From positions 1-26,480 of the forward strand of contig NZ_LMWH01000288.1 in the NCBI RefSeq assembly GCF_001507435.1: a DNA stretch of 26,480 nucleotides. Reading direction: 5' to 3'. A program made the position numbers and the translations under genes. Under the pieces are notes generated by a model, which saw only the letters and a list, made by a program, of their open reading frames with translations, searched no databases and was not told the origin of the DNA. The stretch is from Streptomyces sp. NRRL F-5122 (GTDB lineage Bacteria > Actinomycetota > Actinomycetes > Streptomycetales > Streptomycetaceae). This document shows, in pieces, positions 15,748-21,953 of this stretch (the stretch's first letter is position 1; each line of letters opens with the position of its first letter).

Positions 15748-16040
15748 TCGTGGTCTCCTTGCCGGCACCTGCAGATCCGTGCCGGCTGTTCGGGGCCGAG
15801 TCCACAGGTCTTCTTGTGGGCGGGGGCGGGGAGTTCTTCGTGGAACTCGCCGTCGGTGCGCCGCTCGCGCCGGACGAGGGTGGCCGTCGCGGTGCCGCGG
15901 CCGCCCAACTCGGCTTCCTGGGCTGCGCGTTCGGGCACGCGGACGAGTGCTCGTTCGTTGTGCCATTCCTGGAACGGGGTAACGAACCCCTGGGCTCCGA
16001 GGTGAATCACCATGCACTGAGACGTCGGATCGTTCGCCAT
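15744..16040 (-). CDS. 98-residue unknown protein, first gene of operon
   Basis: ATG 16040 has a GGAGGGGG ribosome site 7 or so bases before it. The protein begins MANDPTSQCMVIHLGAQGFV, has a middle rich in Glu and Arg (ERAAQEAELGGRG, RRERRTDGEFHEE), and ends in a Cys-containing tail (KKTCGLGPEQPARICRCRQ) that could hold a metal. It overlaps the next gene by 4 bases. The upstream control region (16041-16546) holds several palindromes and is shared with the divergent RHH gene. No family recognised. Confidence 0.65.
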   Translation of the reverse strand: MANDPTSQCMVIHLGAQGFVTPFQEWHNERALVRVPERAAQEAELGGRGTATATLVRRERRTDGEFHEELPAPAHKKTCGLGPEQPARICRCRQGDHE

Positions 16041-16102
16041 GCGGGGTGCCCCCTCCGGTAGTCGCCGCGGACGGCGCTGGCTGGCTGTTGATCTCAGAGA
16101 CA

Positions 16103-16119
16103 CCCAAGCGGTGCTTGGG
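16103..16119. promoter_or_regulatory. Perfect 7-3-7 palindrome (possible operator)
   Basis: CCCAAGC-ggt-GCTTGGG lies 63 bases upstream of the start at 16040. It is perfect over 7 bp per arm. With no T run after it on either strand and its place upstream of the operon, an operator is more likely than a terminator. Confidence 0.55.
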
Positions 16120-16131
16120 CGACACGCTACC

Positions 16132-16167
16132 ACATCTGATGTCAATGTTTTCAACACTCAATGTTGA
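16132..16167. promoter_or_regulatory. Operator-like cluster: ACATCTGATGT and TCAACA-n5-TGTTGA palindromes
   Basis: Two palindromes sit back to back in an AT-rich stretch: ACATC-t-GATGT (16132-16142) and TCAACA-ctcaa-TGTTGA (16151-16167). The first nearly repeats inside the promoter-overlapping palindrome at 16229-16245 (ACACCTGATGT, 10 of 11 bases). A direct TCAATGTT repeat (16142-16149 and 16158-16165) overlaps them. Confidence 0.55.
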
Positions 16168-16227
16168 TCTCATACGTATCCAGTACGCATCGAGAGTGTA
16201 TCCGAGGCGTCTGACGTACAGATTTTC

Positions 16228-16256
16228 TTGACACCTGATGTGTCATCCGGCACCAT
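16228..16256 (+). promoter_or_regulatory. Promoter -35 TTGACA overlapped by TGACAC-n5-GTGTCA palindrome
   Basis: A consensus -35 hexamer TTGACA (16228-16233) points right; the best -10 at 17-18 bp is weak (around CACCAT, 16251-16256). A perfect 6-5-6 palindrome TGACAC-ctgat-GTGTCA (16229-16245) covers the -35, so a bound repressor would block it. The ribbon-helix-helix protein encoded downstream is a natural candidate binder, but this is inference. Confidence 0.5.
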
Positions 16257-16299
16257 GTTCTGGGAACAGACCAGCCGGTCTCTTTTTTGGGAGGACAAG

Positions 16300-16335
16300 A
16301 TGATCTACCGCATACGTGTCTGTGCCCCCGATTGA
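16300..16335 (+). CDS. 11-residue leader peptide with strong ribosome site
   Basis: ATG 16300 to TGA 16335 encodes MIYRIRVCAPD. A strong GGGAGGA site at 16289-16295 and a spacing of about 4-5 bases make this the best translation start between the promoter at 16228 and the RHH gene at 16547. It could be an attenuation-type leader or the start of a lost gene. An overlapping frame from GTG 16316 runs into the RHH gene and is an alternative explanation for translation here. Confidence 0.4.
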   Translation: MIYRIRVCAPD

Positions 16336-16546
16336 CTGGCTGGTTTGGCGCCAGCGCCGGCACTGCGCGGCCGTGGGGGGACCACGCGTGGAGGGGCACG
16401 TGGGCTGCTTGGGGCATACGTGCGGGGTCGTGCGCCGACTTGTGCACACAGAGCCGTTCGGGAGTCCTCGTGGAGGGGGGACGGATCCCGGGCGTTGCCG
16501 TGTGCAGGTCTGTATGAGCGACTCTTCTATTTCAAGGAGCCTTGGC

Positions 16547-16810
16547 ATGCCTGAGAACTCGACGGAGACACCTGTGCCGGCGACGGGGACCACGACCGAA
16601 TCGTCGGTCACCCGGCTCAGCGTGAACATCAACGAAGACACGGCCCAAAAGCTCCGCTGGTACAAGGAACACAAGGGCATCTCGATCACGGAGACGGTCC
16701 GGCGTGCGGTCGCGCTCCTGGACCTGGTGGAGCGTGAGACGGCAAGGGGCAACGAGGTCCTGCTGAAGTCCCGTGACGGCAAGTCCGTGCGGCAGCTGTG
16801 GCTGGTCTGA
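16547..16810 (+). CDS. Ribbon-helix-helix (RHH) protein
   Basis: An 87-residue protein from ATG 16547, preceded by AAGGAG with 8-base spacing. After a 20-residue Thr/Pro-rich tail it has the RHH pattern: strand TRLSVNI (22-28), helix NEDTAQKLRWYKEHKG (29-44), turn, and helix ISITETVRRAVALLDLVERE (45-64). The fold binds DNA as a dimer through the strand, usually at short palindromes like those at 16132-16245. The last ~20 residues (VLLKSRDGKSVRQLWLV) could bind a partner or effector. It is not accompanied by an obvious toxin gene, so an antitoxin role is not supported; autoregulation plus control of the divergent operon is the more likely role (inference). An in-frame upstream extension to 16316 exists but lacks a ribosome site. 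Confidence 0.8.
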   Translation: MPENSTETPVPATGTTTESSVTRLSVNINEDTAQKLRWYKEHKGISITETVRRAVALLDLVERETARGNEVLLKSRDGKSVRQLWLV

Positions 16811-16897
16811 TGGACGGCATAACCAGCGGGATACGGCACTGCCGGGCGACGGCATCCTTGCCGCGGCCTCGGTGTGTGGTGGGAGGCTGCCACGCCG

Positions 16898-17602
16898 TCA
16901 CCTGAGACTCGTCTCGTGCCTGCCCACGTTGGCGGGCAGCCCCGGGCCGGGCAGCGCGATGACACCGAAGTCCTCGTGGCTGACTTGCTCGATGTGTGCG
17001 TGCAGCTCGTTGCGCAGTCCGGCTGAGAAGCCGGCTCGAGGCGGCCAGTGGCCGTCCTGGGTTTGCACGAAGTCCGCACCGCCCAGGCTTTCGTAGCAGT
17101 GGACAGCTTCCTGTGTCCGGTTGAGCAGGAGACCGTCCAGGAACAGGCAGTAGGCAGCCGTCGTACTGCCGGCCCCTGCTGCGTAGTGCCACCAGAAGCG
17201 GGCGTTTCTCACCTCCCCGCACAGCTGGAGCAGGCAGGCAAAGACCAGGGCGCCCTGGTCTTCCTCCGGCATCTCCACGAACGTTTTCAAGTGGTCTTCG
17301 GTGTCGGGGCGCTGCAGGACCAGTTCGCACAGGGCCATCAGGTCGTCGGCTGCTCGCTCGTGGGCGGCCTGCGAGAGTCCGGCGGGGTCATCGGCTTCCT
17401 GCTCCTTGTGCAGCAGGAGCGCGGTGCACTCGGGGGACGCCGGCACCAGCCAGCTGTGCACCTGGATGTTCCGGGCGATCTCGCGCTGCAGCGCGGCCGC
17501 GCCGATCCGCAGGCGCAGCTGTCGTTCGTCTTCTTCCTTCTGGGCCTGGGTGTAGGGCGGGATAGCGATGGGCAAGTCCCGCAAGACATCCGTAAAGGAC
17601 AT
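16898..17602 (-). CDS. Unknown helical protein coupled to sigma factor
   Basis: A 234-residue protein starting at ATG 17602, whose first base is the last base of the sigma-factor stop codon (TGATG), so the two are translationally coupled. It is mostly helical, without a signal peptide or membrane span. Seen in order: MSFTDVLRDLPIAIPPYT, a charged helix (QAQKEEDERQLRLRIGAAAL), then helices such as ALVFACLLQLCGEVRNARFWW and AAYCLFLDGLLLNRTQEAVHCYESL, which recall TPR/Sel1-like pairs. A soluble partner of the sigma factor, for example an anti-sigma or a regulatory scaffold, is possible from position alone; it has no zinc-binding HxxxCxxC motif of the ZAS anti-sigma family. No family recognised. 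Confidence 0.75.
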   Translation of the reverse strand: MSFTDVLRDLPIAIPPYTQAQKEEDERQLRLRIGAAALQREIARNIQVHSWLVPASPECTALLLHKEQEADDPAGLSQAAHERAADDLMALCELVLQRPDTEDHLKTFVEMPEEDQGALVFACLLQLCGEVRNARFWWHYAAGAGSTTAAYCLFLDGLLLNRTQEAVHCYESLGGADFVQTQDGHWPPRAGFSAGLRNELHAHIEQVSHEDFGVIALPGPGLPANVGRHETSLR

Positions 17603-18192
17603 CAGGGCGCCTTCCTTGGAGCCGGAACGCTCCAGTCGTCCTGGAGCCGGAGCGCGCGTGCGAGTTGGCGAGTGGCGTGCTGCAGGTGGCTGCGGATGGT
17701 GGAGGCGCTGATACCGGTGATGCCCGCGATCTCCACCGCGCTGTAGCCGAGCACGTGCCGCAACCAGAAGCAGGTCCGTTGCCGCTCCGGCAGCCGGGCG
17801 AGCGCCCGGTAGAGGTCGATGCGGGTGAGGACGGCGTCGAGCGGATCGCCGTCCACCGACCACAGCATGGAGCTCACGGGAAAAAACGCCGTGTCCACCG
17901 GGGTCGGCCGGCGATCGCGCCGCCGCAGGACATCGACGATGTGGTCGTGCAGCATCTTCCACGCGAAGGCCGCGAGGTTGTCACTTCGCAACGCTTCCTG
18001 CCAGCGATGGTGCAGTTTGACGAAAAAGTCGTTCACTGCCTCCCGCGCTTCGGTCTGCGAGGCAAGCTTGCTGTAGGCGTAGCGGTAGTAGGGCTCCCGC
18101 TGCTGACGTGTGAAGGCCTCATAGGGCACTTCGAGGTCGAGCGGCAGGCCTGCCCTCAGCTGCTGGGTCGCGGTAGCGACAAAACCATCCAA
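17602..18192 (-). CDS. Sigma-70 family (ECF-like) RNA polymerase sigma factor
   Basis: About 196 residues. Region 2 is at ~45-95 (YRYAYSKLASQTEAREAVND, then AAFAWKMLHDHIVDVLRRRDRR), and region 4 at ~135-185 with the -35-binding helix-turn-helix (LPERQRTCFWLRH, YSAVEIAGITGISASTIRSHL). This is the two-domain layout of group 4 sigma factors. I prefer TTG 18192, 5 bases after GAGGAG; a GTG at 18198 would overlap that site and adds two residues. The product would direct polymerase to a small regulon, probably its own promoter in 18193-18516. It overlaps the helical partner gene by one base. The stress or signal it answers is not visible. Confidence 0.88.
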   Translation of the reverse strand: MDGFVATATQQLRAGLPLDLEVPYEAFTRQQREPYYRYAYSKLASQTEAREAVNDFFVKLHHRWQEALRSDNLAAFAWKMLHDHIVDVLRRRDRRPTPVDTAFFPVSSMLWSVDGDPLDAVLTRIDLYRALARLPERQRTCFWLRHVLGYSAVEIAGITGISASTIRSHLQHATRQLARALRLQDDWSVPAPRKAP

Positions 18193-18516
18193 CTGCACTC
18201 CTCGCGCGTGAACATCACACGCGATGAAGCTGCGTGGGATGGAGAGTCGGCGACCCTCACCCCTGAAGCCGCACGAAGCGCATCAAACGTCTAGGGGCGA
18301 CGGCGAAAAAATTTACGCAAGGCTACATGATGATCACACAAGGTAACTGGAGAGTAGCCTTCCCCACCCAGAACAGGCCACAGCAGGGCCAAGACACCAC
18401 ACTCCGCGCTCGCGTGATCATCGGGAGCACTTCGCGCACCAACTCCACCGACCATCACGCGATGCCGCCCTGGGGGCGTCGCTGCAGCAGGCTCCTGCCT
18501 GCGCTGACCGGCGAGG
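18193..18516. promoter_or_regulatory. Upstream region of sigma operon
   Basis: No gene is supported. It contains an AT-rich run (GCGAAAAAATTTACGCAAGG, 18302-18321) that stands out in this GC-rich DNA and lies about 110-130 bases upstream of the sigma start, a reasonable place for its promoter on the minus strand. The same 324 bp is downstream of the membrane-protein gene ending at 18517; no hairpin terminator was seen there, so read-through into the sigma operon is possible. Confidence 0.35.
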
Positions 18517-19530
18517 TCACAGCTGAGGAGTTGACGAGAAGAAAGACGCGATGCTCTTCGTCAGTCGCGTCGCCTCGCCCAGGCCGTACCAGAAGGCAAG
18601 CAGCACGTAGACCAACACGATGAACGCCAGCGTTGCGAGAGGCAGCAGCAACTCGACAGGAGCCCCCAACGGGGAGAGCAGCGCGGAAGATACGATCACG
18701 GCGAGTACCGCCCACAGGCACGCCCGTCCCAGCCGACGCCCGTCAAGCCGATCCGGCTCGAGGACCGCCTTCGCCGCCAAGTCGCCCTCCGGCAGAACGG
18801 AAGCGAACTTGCCCGCGGCGATGCTATTGGCAGCGGTACTTGCCAGAGCTGCAAGCCTGCGCGCTGCCGCTTCGCGATCCGCCACCAACTGGTCCGCCGC
18901 CTCTGCAAACGTCGTGTCGACACGGTCGAGATGCTCGATGAGTTCCTCTCGCAGCACCTGACGGCTCCGGAACTCGGACGCGGCGTCGCGCGCAAAGTTC
19001 CGCAATGGCAGACGCAACTCGGACACCTTCTTGCTCAGCCTTACAGCCTCGGTGTACCGGCCGGTGTTCGCGCCCGCCACGATCGCGCTGGCGCACAGAA
19101 GGTCCAGCAGCCGATACAACGGGCGTGAGCAACGCGCTATGTTCTCGCCCTTCCGCGCAGATTGAAGCCAAAAGACGCAGACGACGATCACGGTGGGCAC
19201 ACCGATCTGCATCAACACCATATGCGAATTAAGATCGTTAGTAGTGCATTGGCCATCTTTCGGAGGGTTCAGGAGACCGCCGGGCGTGCAGCCTGCACGG
19301 TAGACGCCGTAGAGCAACAGGCCCACGACGAAGAGGAACGAGAAGACCCTCACCATGTGACGGGCAAACGTCCACCGCTCGTAAGAGAGCGCTTCGCCAA
19401 TGCTCAGCCTGTTGAGCACCACACCCAGATCGCTAGCCGCCCGCTCCGCCAAGTCGAGCCGCTCTTCAACGTAGCGGTGATGCATCCGCACAAGCGGACG
19501 CGCCCAGGATGGTCGCCCCGTACCACTCAC
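18517..19530 (-). CDS. Multi-spanning membrane protein with cytoplasmic coiled segment
   Basis: A 337-residue protein from GTG 19530. I count four membrane spans: FSFLFVVGLLLYGVYRAG (~63-80), IGVPTVIVVCVFWL (~108-123), ACLWAVLAVIVSSALL (~269-285) and LPLATLAFIVLVYVLLAFW (~296-315). Between the second and third pairs lies a ~140-residue soluble part with long charged helices (REELIEHLDRVDTTFAEAADQL, ADREAAARRLAALAS) likely to form a coiled coil in the cytoplasm. The loop between spans 1 and 2 has two cysteines (CTPGG ... QCTT), possibly a disulfide outside the cell. The layout is compatible with membrane effectors of defence systems but also with ordinary accessory membrane proteins; no family is recognised. 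It runs in the same direction as the sigma operon, 324 bp upstream of it. Confidence 0.75.
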   Translation of the reverse strand: MSGTGRPSWARPLVRMHHRYVEERLDLAERAASDLGVVLNRLSIGEALSYERWTFARHMVRVFSFLFVVGLLLYGVYRAGCTPGGLLNPPKDGQCTTNDLNSHMVLMQIGVPTVIVVCVFWLQSARKGENIARCSRPLYRLLDLLCASAIVAGANTGRYTEAVRLSKKVSELRLPLRNFARDAASEFRSRQVLREELIEHLDRVDTTFAEAADQLVADREAAARRLAALASTAANSIAAGKFASVLPEGDLAAKAVLEPDRLDGRRLGRACLWAVLAVIVSSALLSPLGAPVELLLPLATLAFIVLVYVLLAFWYGLGEATRLTKSIASFFSSTPQL

Positions 19531-19846
19531 TGCCTATTCCCCCCAGTCTCAGTTGCCTGGCAGCCTACGAGCCCCCCCGGGGGGTCTCCCGCGTTGCCGG
19601 CGGATGCGAGATCTTCCACGAGCGCATCCGTTCGCCTACGAGCGGGTCGGCGCGGTCTCACTCCGCGAACCCGACATCACAGTCGGCCGCTTTGAGGTCC
19701 GGACTCGCCCAGCGATCCTCATCAAGAGGGCCTCCTCAGCCGACCAGAGACGGTTTGCCGCCAACCCCAGGTGAGCATGCTGTCACGCTGTCTGCTGCGC
19801 GTTACACAGAAAGTCGGGGACAGGGCGCTACCAGGAGGACGGGCCA
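19531..19846. other. Intergenic region with a C7G6 palindrome
   Basis: No gene is supported in this 316 bp. It separates the leftward membrane-protein gene and the rightward small genes, so it should hold both promoters. A run of seven C and six G (19572-19584) forms a short GC palindrome of unknown role. A GGAGG ribosome site at 19835-19839 belongs to the gene at 19847. Confidence 0.4.
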
Positions 19847-20059
19847 GTGCTGGTGACAGTCAACGTGGCGGTGTTGCTGGCGGTCATCATCCTTGTGAGG
19901 CTGCGCCGGCGTACTCAGGCCAGGAGCCGGTCGGACGAGCAGCTGACGGTGGTCATCGTCTTGGTGTTCGGCATCCTCATTGCCCCGACCGCATTCGGGC
20001 AGGGCCTCTTGCATGCTGTGGGGCAGCTCGCGGGCGGCCTGTCACAGTCCGGGCGGTAG
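19847..20059 (+). CDS. Small two-span membrane protein
   Basis: A 70-residue protein from GTG 19847 with GGAGGAC 6-8 bases upstream. Two hydrophobic stretches, VNVAVLLAVIILVRL (5-19) and LTVVIVLVFGILIAPTAF (33-50), are split by a basic loop (RRRTQARSRSDEQ). Small proteins of this size and shape (VxxLxVLVxxxR, then xVLFGxLLAxTxxG) are frequent in actinomycete integrative and conjugative elements, where spread-type proteins are also small and membrane-bound. I cannot assign a specific function. Confidence 0.65.
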   Translation: MLVTVNVAVLLAVIILVRLRRRTQARSRSDEQLTVVIVLVFGILIAPTAFGQGLLHAVGQLAGGLSQSGR

Positions 20060-20184
20060 AGACTTGCCCGATCACGTCTGCTCCGAAGATGCGCGGCCGG
20101 AAATCAGTAGGCATGCTGGCCGGGCAGCGAATATGAGACCCAGGGCCGTAGGCCCGTCCAGCCCCGCTCGCAGGGAGTGCGACT

Positions 20185-20245
20185 CGGATATGAGCGGGGG
20201 CTCGAAGCCGGGCGGGGTTCGGGCCCCCGCTGCGTCGCGTATCCG
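20185..20245. repeat. Large imperfect hairpin (cruciform-prone)
   Basis: AGCGGGGGC-t-CGAA (20193-20206) pairs with TTCG-g-GCCCCCGCT (20218-20231) as a 14-bp stem with one T-G pair and an 11-base G-rich loop. Outer arms CGGATA (20185-20190) and TATCCG (20240-20245) can extend it. It is more elaborate than an ordinary terminator. It sits downstream of the small membrane gene and upstream of the 20319 gene. Confidence 0.6.
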
Positions 20246-20267
20246 CGGGGGACGGATGGTGATGCGC

Positions 20268-20288
20268 GATGCCGTGTTCAACGGCATC
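20268..20288. repeat. Perfect 8-bp stem hairpin GATGCCGT-n5-ACGGCATC
   Basis: GATGCCGT (20268-20275) and ACGGCATC (20281-20288) flank loop GTTCA. It lies 22 bases after the larger hairpin and 30 bases before the start at 20319. It could be a terminator, an operator, or a structured leader of that gene. Confidence 0.6.
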
Positions 20289-20318
20289 GCCGCGGGTTAG
20301 GTAACGGCAGGGCTGTCC

Positions 20319-20609
20319 GTGACGGCTGCAACCCTGTTGAGCATGGATGAGGTGGAGTTCATGCGAGGTCGGGTCTACGGGGCCGACCACGAGGACGCCG
20401 GGCCACGCTACGGGCGCGTGTACGCGGAGTTGGTGGCGGGCCCGCTAGACGGTCTGCTCCTGGACGTCACGCACTGGTCTGCGCACGATCGGGCTGAAGG
20501 TGTCGCCCTTCGCACGGAGATCGGCCGGTACGGTCCGGGTGGCCGGGCCCTGTATACGCCCAGGCAGGCGGGTCGGCCTATGTACGACTGGTGCGGAGAC
20601 ATCCCTTGA
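20319..20609 (+). CDS. Small conserved accessory-element protein
   Basis: A 96-residue protein from GTG 20319; ATG 20343 is also possible. The sequence DEVEFMRGRVYGADHEDAG, RYGRVYAELVAGPLDGLLLDVT and GPGGRALYTPR is of a type I recall from small proteins encoded in Streptomyces plasmids and integrative elements, without an assigned function. It ends in YDWCGDIP. No span, signal peptide or catalytic motif is visible. Its presence supports an integrative or plasmid-derived origin for this part of the window. The recall of the family is from memory and unverified. Confidence 0.65.
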   Translation: MTAATLLSMDEVEFMRGRVYGADHEDAGPRYGRVYAELVAGPLDGLLLDVTHWSAHDRAEGVALRTEIGRYGPGGRALYTPRQAGRPMYDWCGDIP

Positions 20610-20780
20610 AGATGACCGTGGCGCGGGTGTTGAGGCGGGCTTCGCGGATGCGGTGAAAACCACAGCCACGGCTGGTCGAATCCGTCTAGATCCGCAAGAG
20701 TCTGACTGGCCACTGCGCTTGACACGTTGGCATCGTGAGATGTCTCTGCTGGACCTGCCCGAAGATCCGCACCCCCGAGG

Positions 20781-20975
20781 TGGCCGACCGATGACCTGGC
20801 TGATCTTGCTGTGTGTCTGAACGACGCCCAACTCTGCGATCGCGCTCGCCTGCTGGGCCTGTCATCGATCTTGCTGACTCAGGGCAGCACCGGAGCCAAG
20901 GACTATGCCGTAGTACCGCAGCGTCTCGCCTACCACGTGCATTCTGCGGCCAGAATGGTGCACGGCCTGGACTGA
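20781..20975 (+). pseudogene. Possible remnant of a gene C-terminus
   Basis: Read in one frame, 20781-20975 gives about 64 sensible residues including DLADLAVCLNDAQLCDRARL and QRLAYHVHSAARMVHGLD, then a stop. Just upstream another frame gives RTPEVADR and a stop, and the two fit end to end if one shift is allowed. Third-position G/C is moderate (about 65 percent by hand). No start is available. This may be the tail of a broken gene of unknown kind. Confidence 0.25.
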
Positions 20976-21178
20976 TGGCCCAGCCTGGAAGAACCCGCCG
21001 GTCCTCGGCGACAGGGTCGGCCATGTCCGTGCCGCCGTGGGCTGCCACTGGCGCCGCAGCTGCGCGTGGCATGGCTCGAACGCAACCTGACCATGGCATG
21101 TCCACGGCTCGGGGCTTTGGTCGGCTAGTGCGGTTGGGCGTCGATGGCGCGACCGTCAGCGTGTACCTCGAATGGAAG

Positions 21179-21208
21179 GGGGCCGGACCCATCTTGTGGA
21201 CCGGCCCC
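21179..21208. terminator. GC-rich hairpin, possible terminator
   Basis: GGGGCCGG (21179-21186) and CCGGCCCC (21201-21208) form a perfect 8-bp stem, with an inner ACC/GGA partly pairing. No gene obviously ends here, so it may be a leftover terminator of the decayed region. Confidence 0.5.
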
Positions 21209-21260
21209 GCAGCAAGCCACGCGCCAACGTGATCCTGCTGAAGTCCCCTGTTGCTGAAGG

Positions 21261-21275
21261 TGGAGCCAGGAGCGT
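21261..21275 (+). repeat. 15-bp direct repeat, copy 1
   Basis: TGGAGCCAGGAGCGT occurs here and again at 21628-21642 in the same orientation, 367 bp apart. The two copies bracket part of the gene-free stretch. They could mark an excised or recombined segment or be chance similarity in GC-rich DNA. Confidence 0.5.
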
Positions 21276-21627
21276 CAGGGAGAAGCCGAGGTGCGAACTC
21301 CGGCGGCCAAGAGCGTGTCAGGCAGAAGTCACCCCGGCAAGCAGAGGCGGACCGAAGTGACTTTTCCCGCGTCTTTTAAACGATCATGATGGTTGGTGTA
21401 CCGACAGGCTGCGCGTGCACATGCAGGTCAACGCGTTGATGCAGATCGTGCCAGCGTGAAAAGTGGGCTGTGCGTGGCATACGTGGTCCACACACGGCTG
21501 CAGAAACGGATTTGGAGCCTGACACAGACCTGAACCATTGCGCCGCATTGGTCCTGCGCCGGTGCGGCTCCTGGCAGGATTTCGGATGTCGTTGAGGAGC
21601 GCCAACTCCTCGCGGCCCGGATCACTT

Positions 21628-21642
21628 TGGAGCCAGGAGCGT
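21628..21642 (+). repeat. 15-bp direct repeat, copy 2
   Basis: Second copy of TGGAGCCAGGAGCGT, 47 bases upstream of the start of the small membrane gene at 21689. Confidence 0.5.
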
Positions 21643-21688
21643 GGCCGCCAGGCCACCATCGACATGAGTCTGAGGTCAGGAGGACCCG

Positions 21689-21940
21689 TTGCTCAAGCAT
21701 TCTTTCATCTGCCCAACACGCCGTGTGCCCCGCTTTCCTAGCTGGGCCAGGGTGACACCCGCGAGCGCTGTCGCAGTGGTCATCGTAGTGGTTGTTCTCG
21801 TGGTGGCGGGGCTCGGACTGACCGACGTTCTGAGCGTGACCGCTCAGGCCGCAACGGCCATGGCCACATTGGCCGCGCTCACCGGAAACGAACTGGCATG
21901 CCGCAGGAGCTCCAGGCTGGCCGCGGCCCCGTGCTCGTGA
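21689..21940 (+). CDS. Small membrane protein (TTG start)
   Basis: An 83-residue protein from TTG 21689. The start is set by a strong GGAGG site (21679-21683) 5 bases upstream; no ATG or GTG fits. After a basic N-terminus (MLKHSFICPTRRVPRF) one strong membrane span follows (SAVAVVIVVVVLVVAGLGL, ~26-44), then a second mildly hydrophobic Ala/Thr stretch (VTAQAATAMATLAALTG). It ends 13 bases before the ATG of the HTH/zinc-ribbon gene, so the two are probably one operon. No family recognised; it resembles other small membrane proteins of actinomycete mobile elements. Confidence 0.6.
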   Translation: MLKHSFICPTRRVPRFPSWARVTPASAVAVVIVVVVLVVAGLGLTDVLSVTAQAATAMATLAALTGNELACRRSSRLAAAPCS

Positions 21941-21953
21941 CGGGGCCGCGGAC

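Larger units (their letters stand above)
20610..21688. other. About 1.1 kb without a supported gene; decayed DNA
   Basis: All frames here are short, change composition along their length, or lack starts and ribosome sites. Seen in it: a ~65-codon remnant (20781-20975), a GC hairpin (21179-21208), a 15-bp direct repeat (21261-21275 and 21628-21642), and an AT-richer patch CTTTTAAACGATCATGATGG (21373-21392). No transposase or tRNA was recognised. The stretch looks like eroded accessory DNA with the promoter of the 21689 gene at its right end. Confidence 0.5.

Noticed and set aside
16547..16810. RHH gene as antitoxin of a toxin-antitoxin pair
   Set aside because: No small toxin gene overlaps or follows it on the same strand; the next gene is on the opposite strand and unrelated.
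16686..17330. Minus-strand 214-codon frame
   Set aside because: Shadow of the helical partner protein of the sigma factor and antisense to the RHH gene; composition is Arg/Pro-rich.
20500..20820. 106-codon plus-strand frame after the 20319 gene
   Set aside because: Overlaps the real gene at its start, has no ribosome site and changes character along its length.
20813..21665. Several frames of 60-170 codons on both strands
   Set aside because: None has both a plausible start and coding-like composition; treated as decayed DNA.
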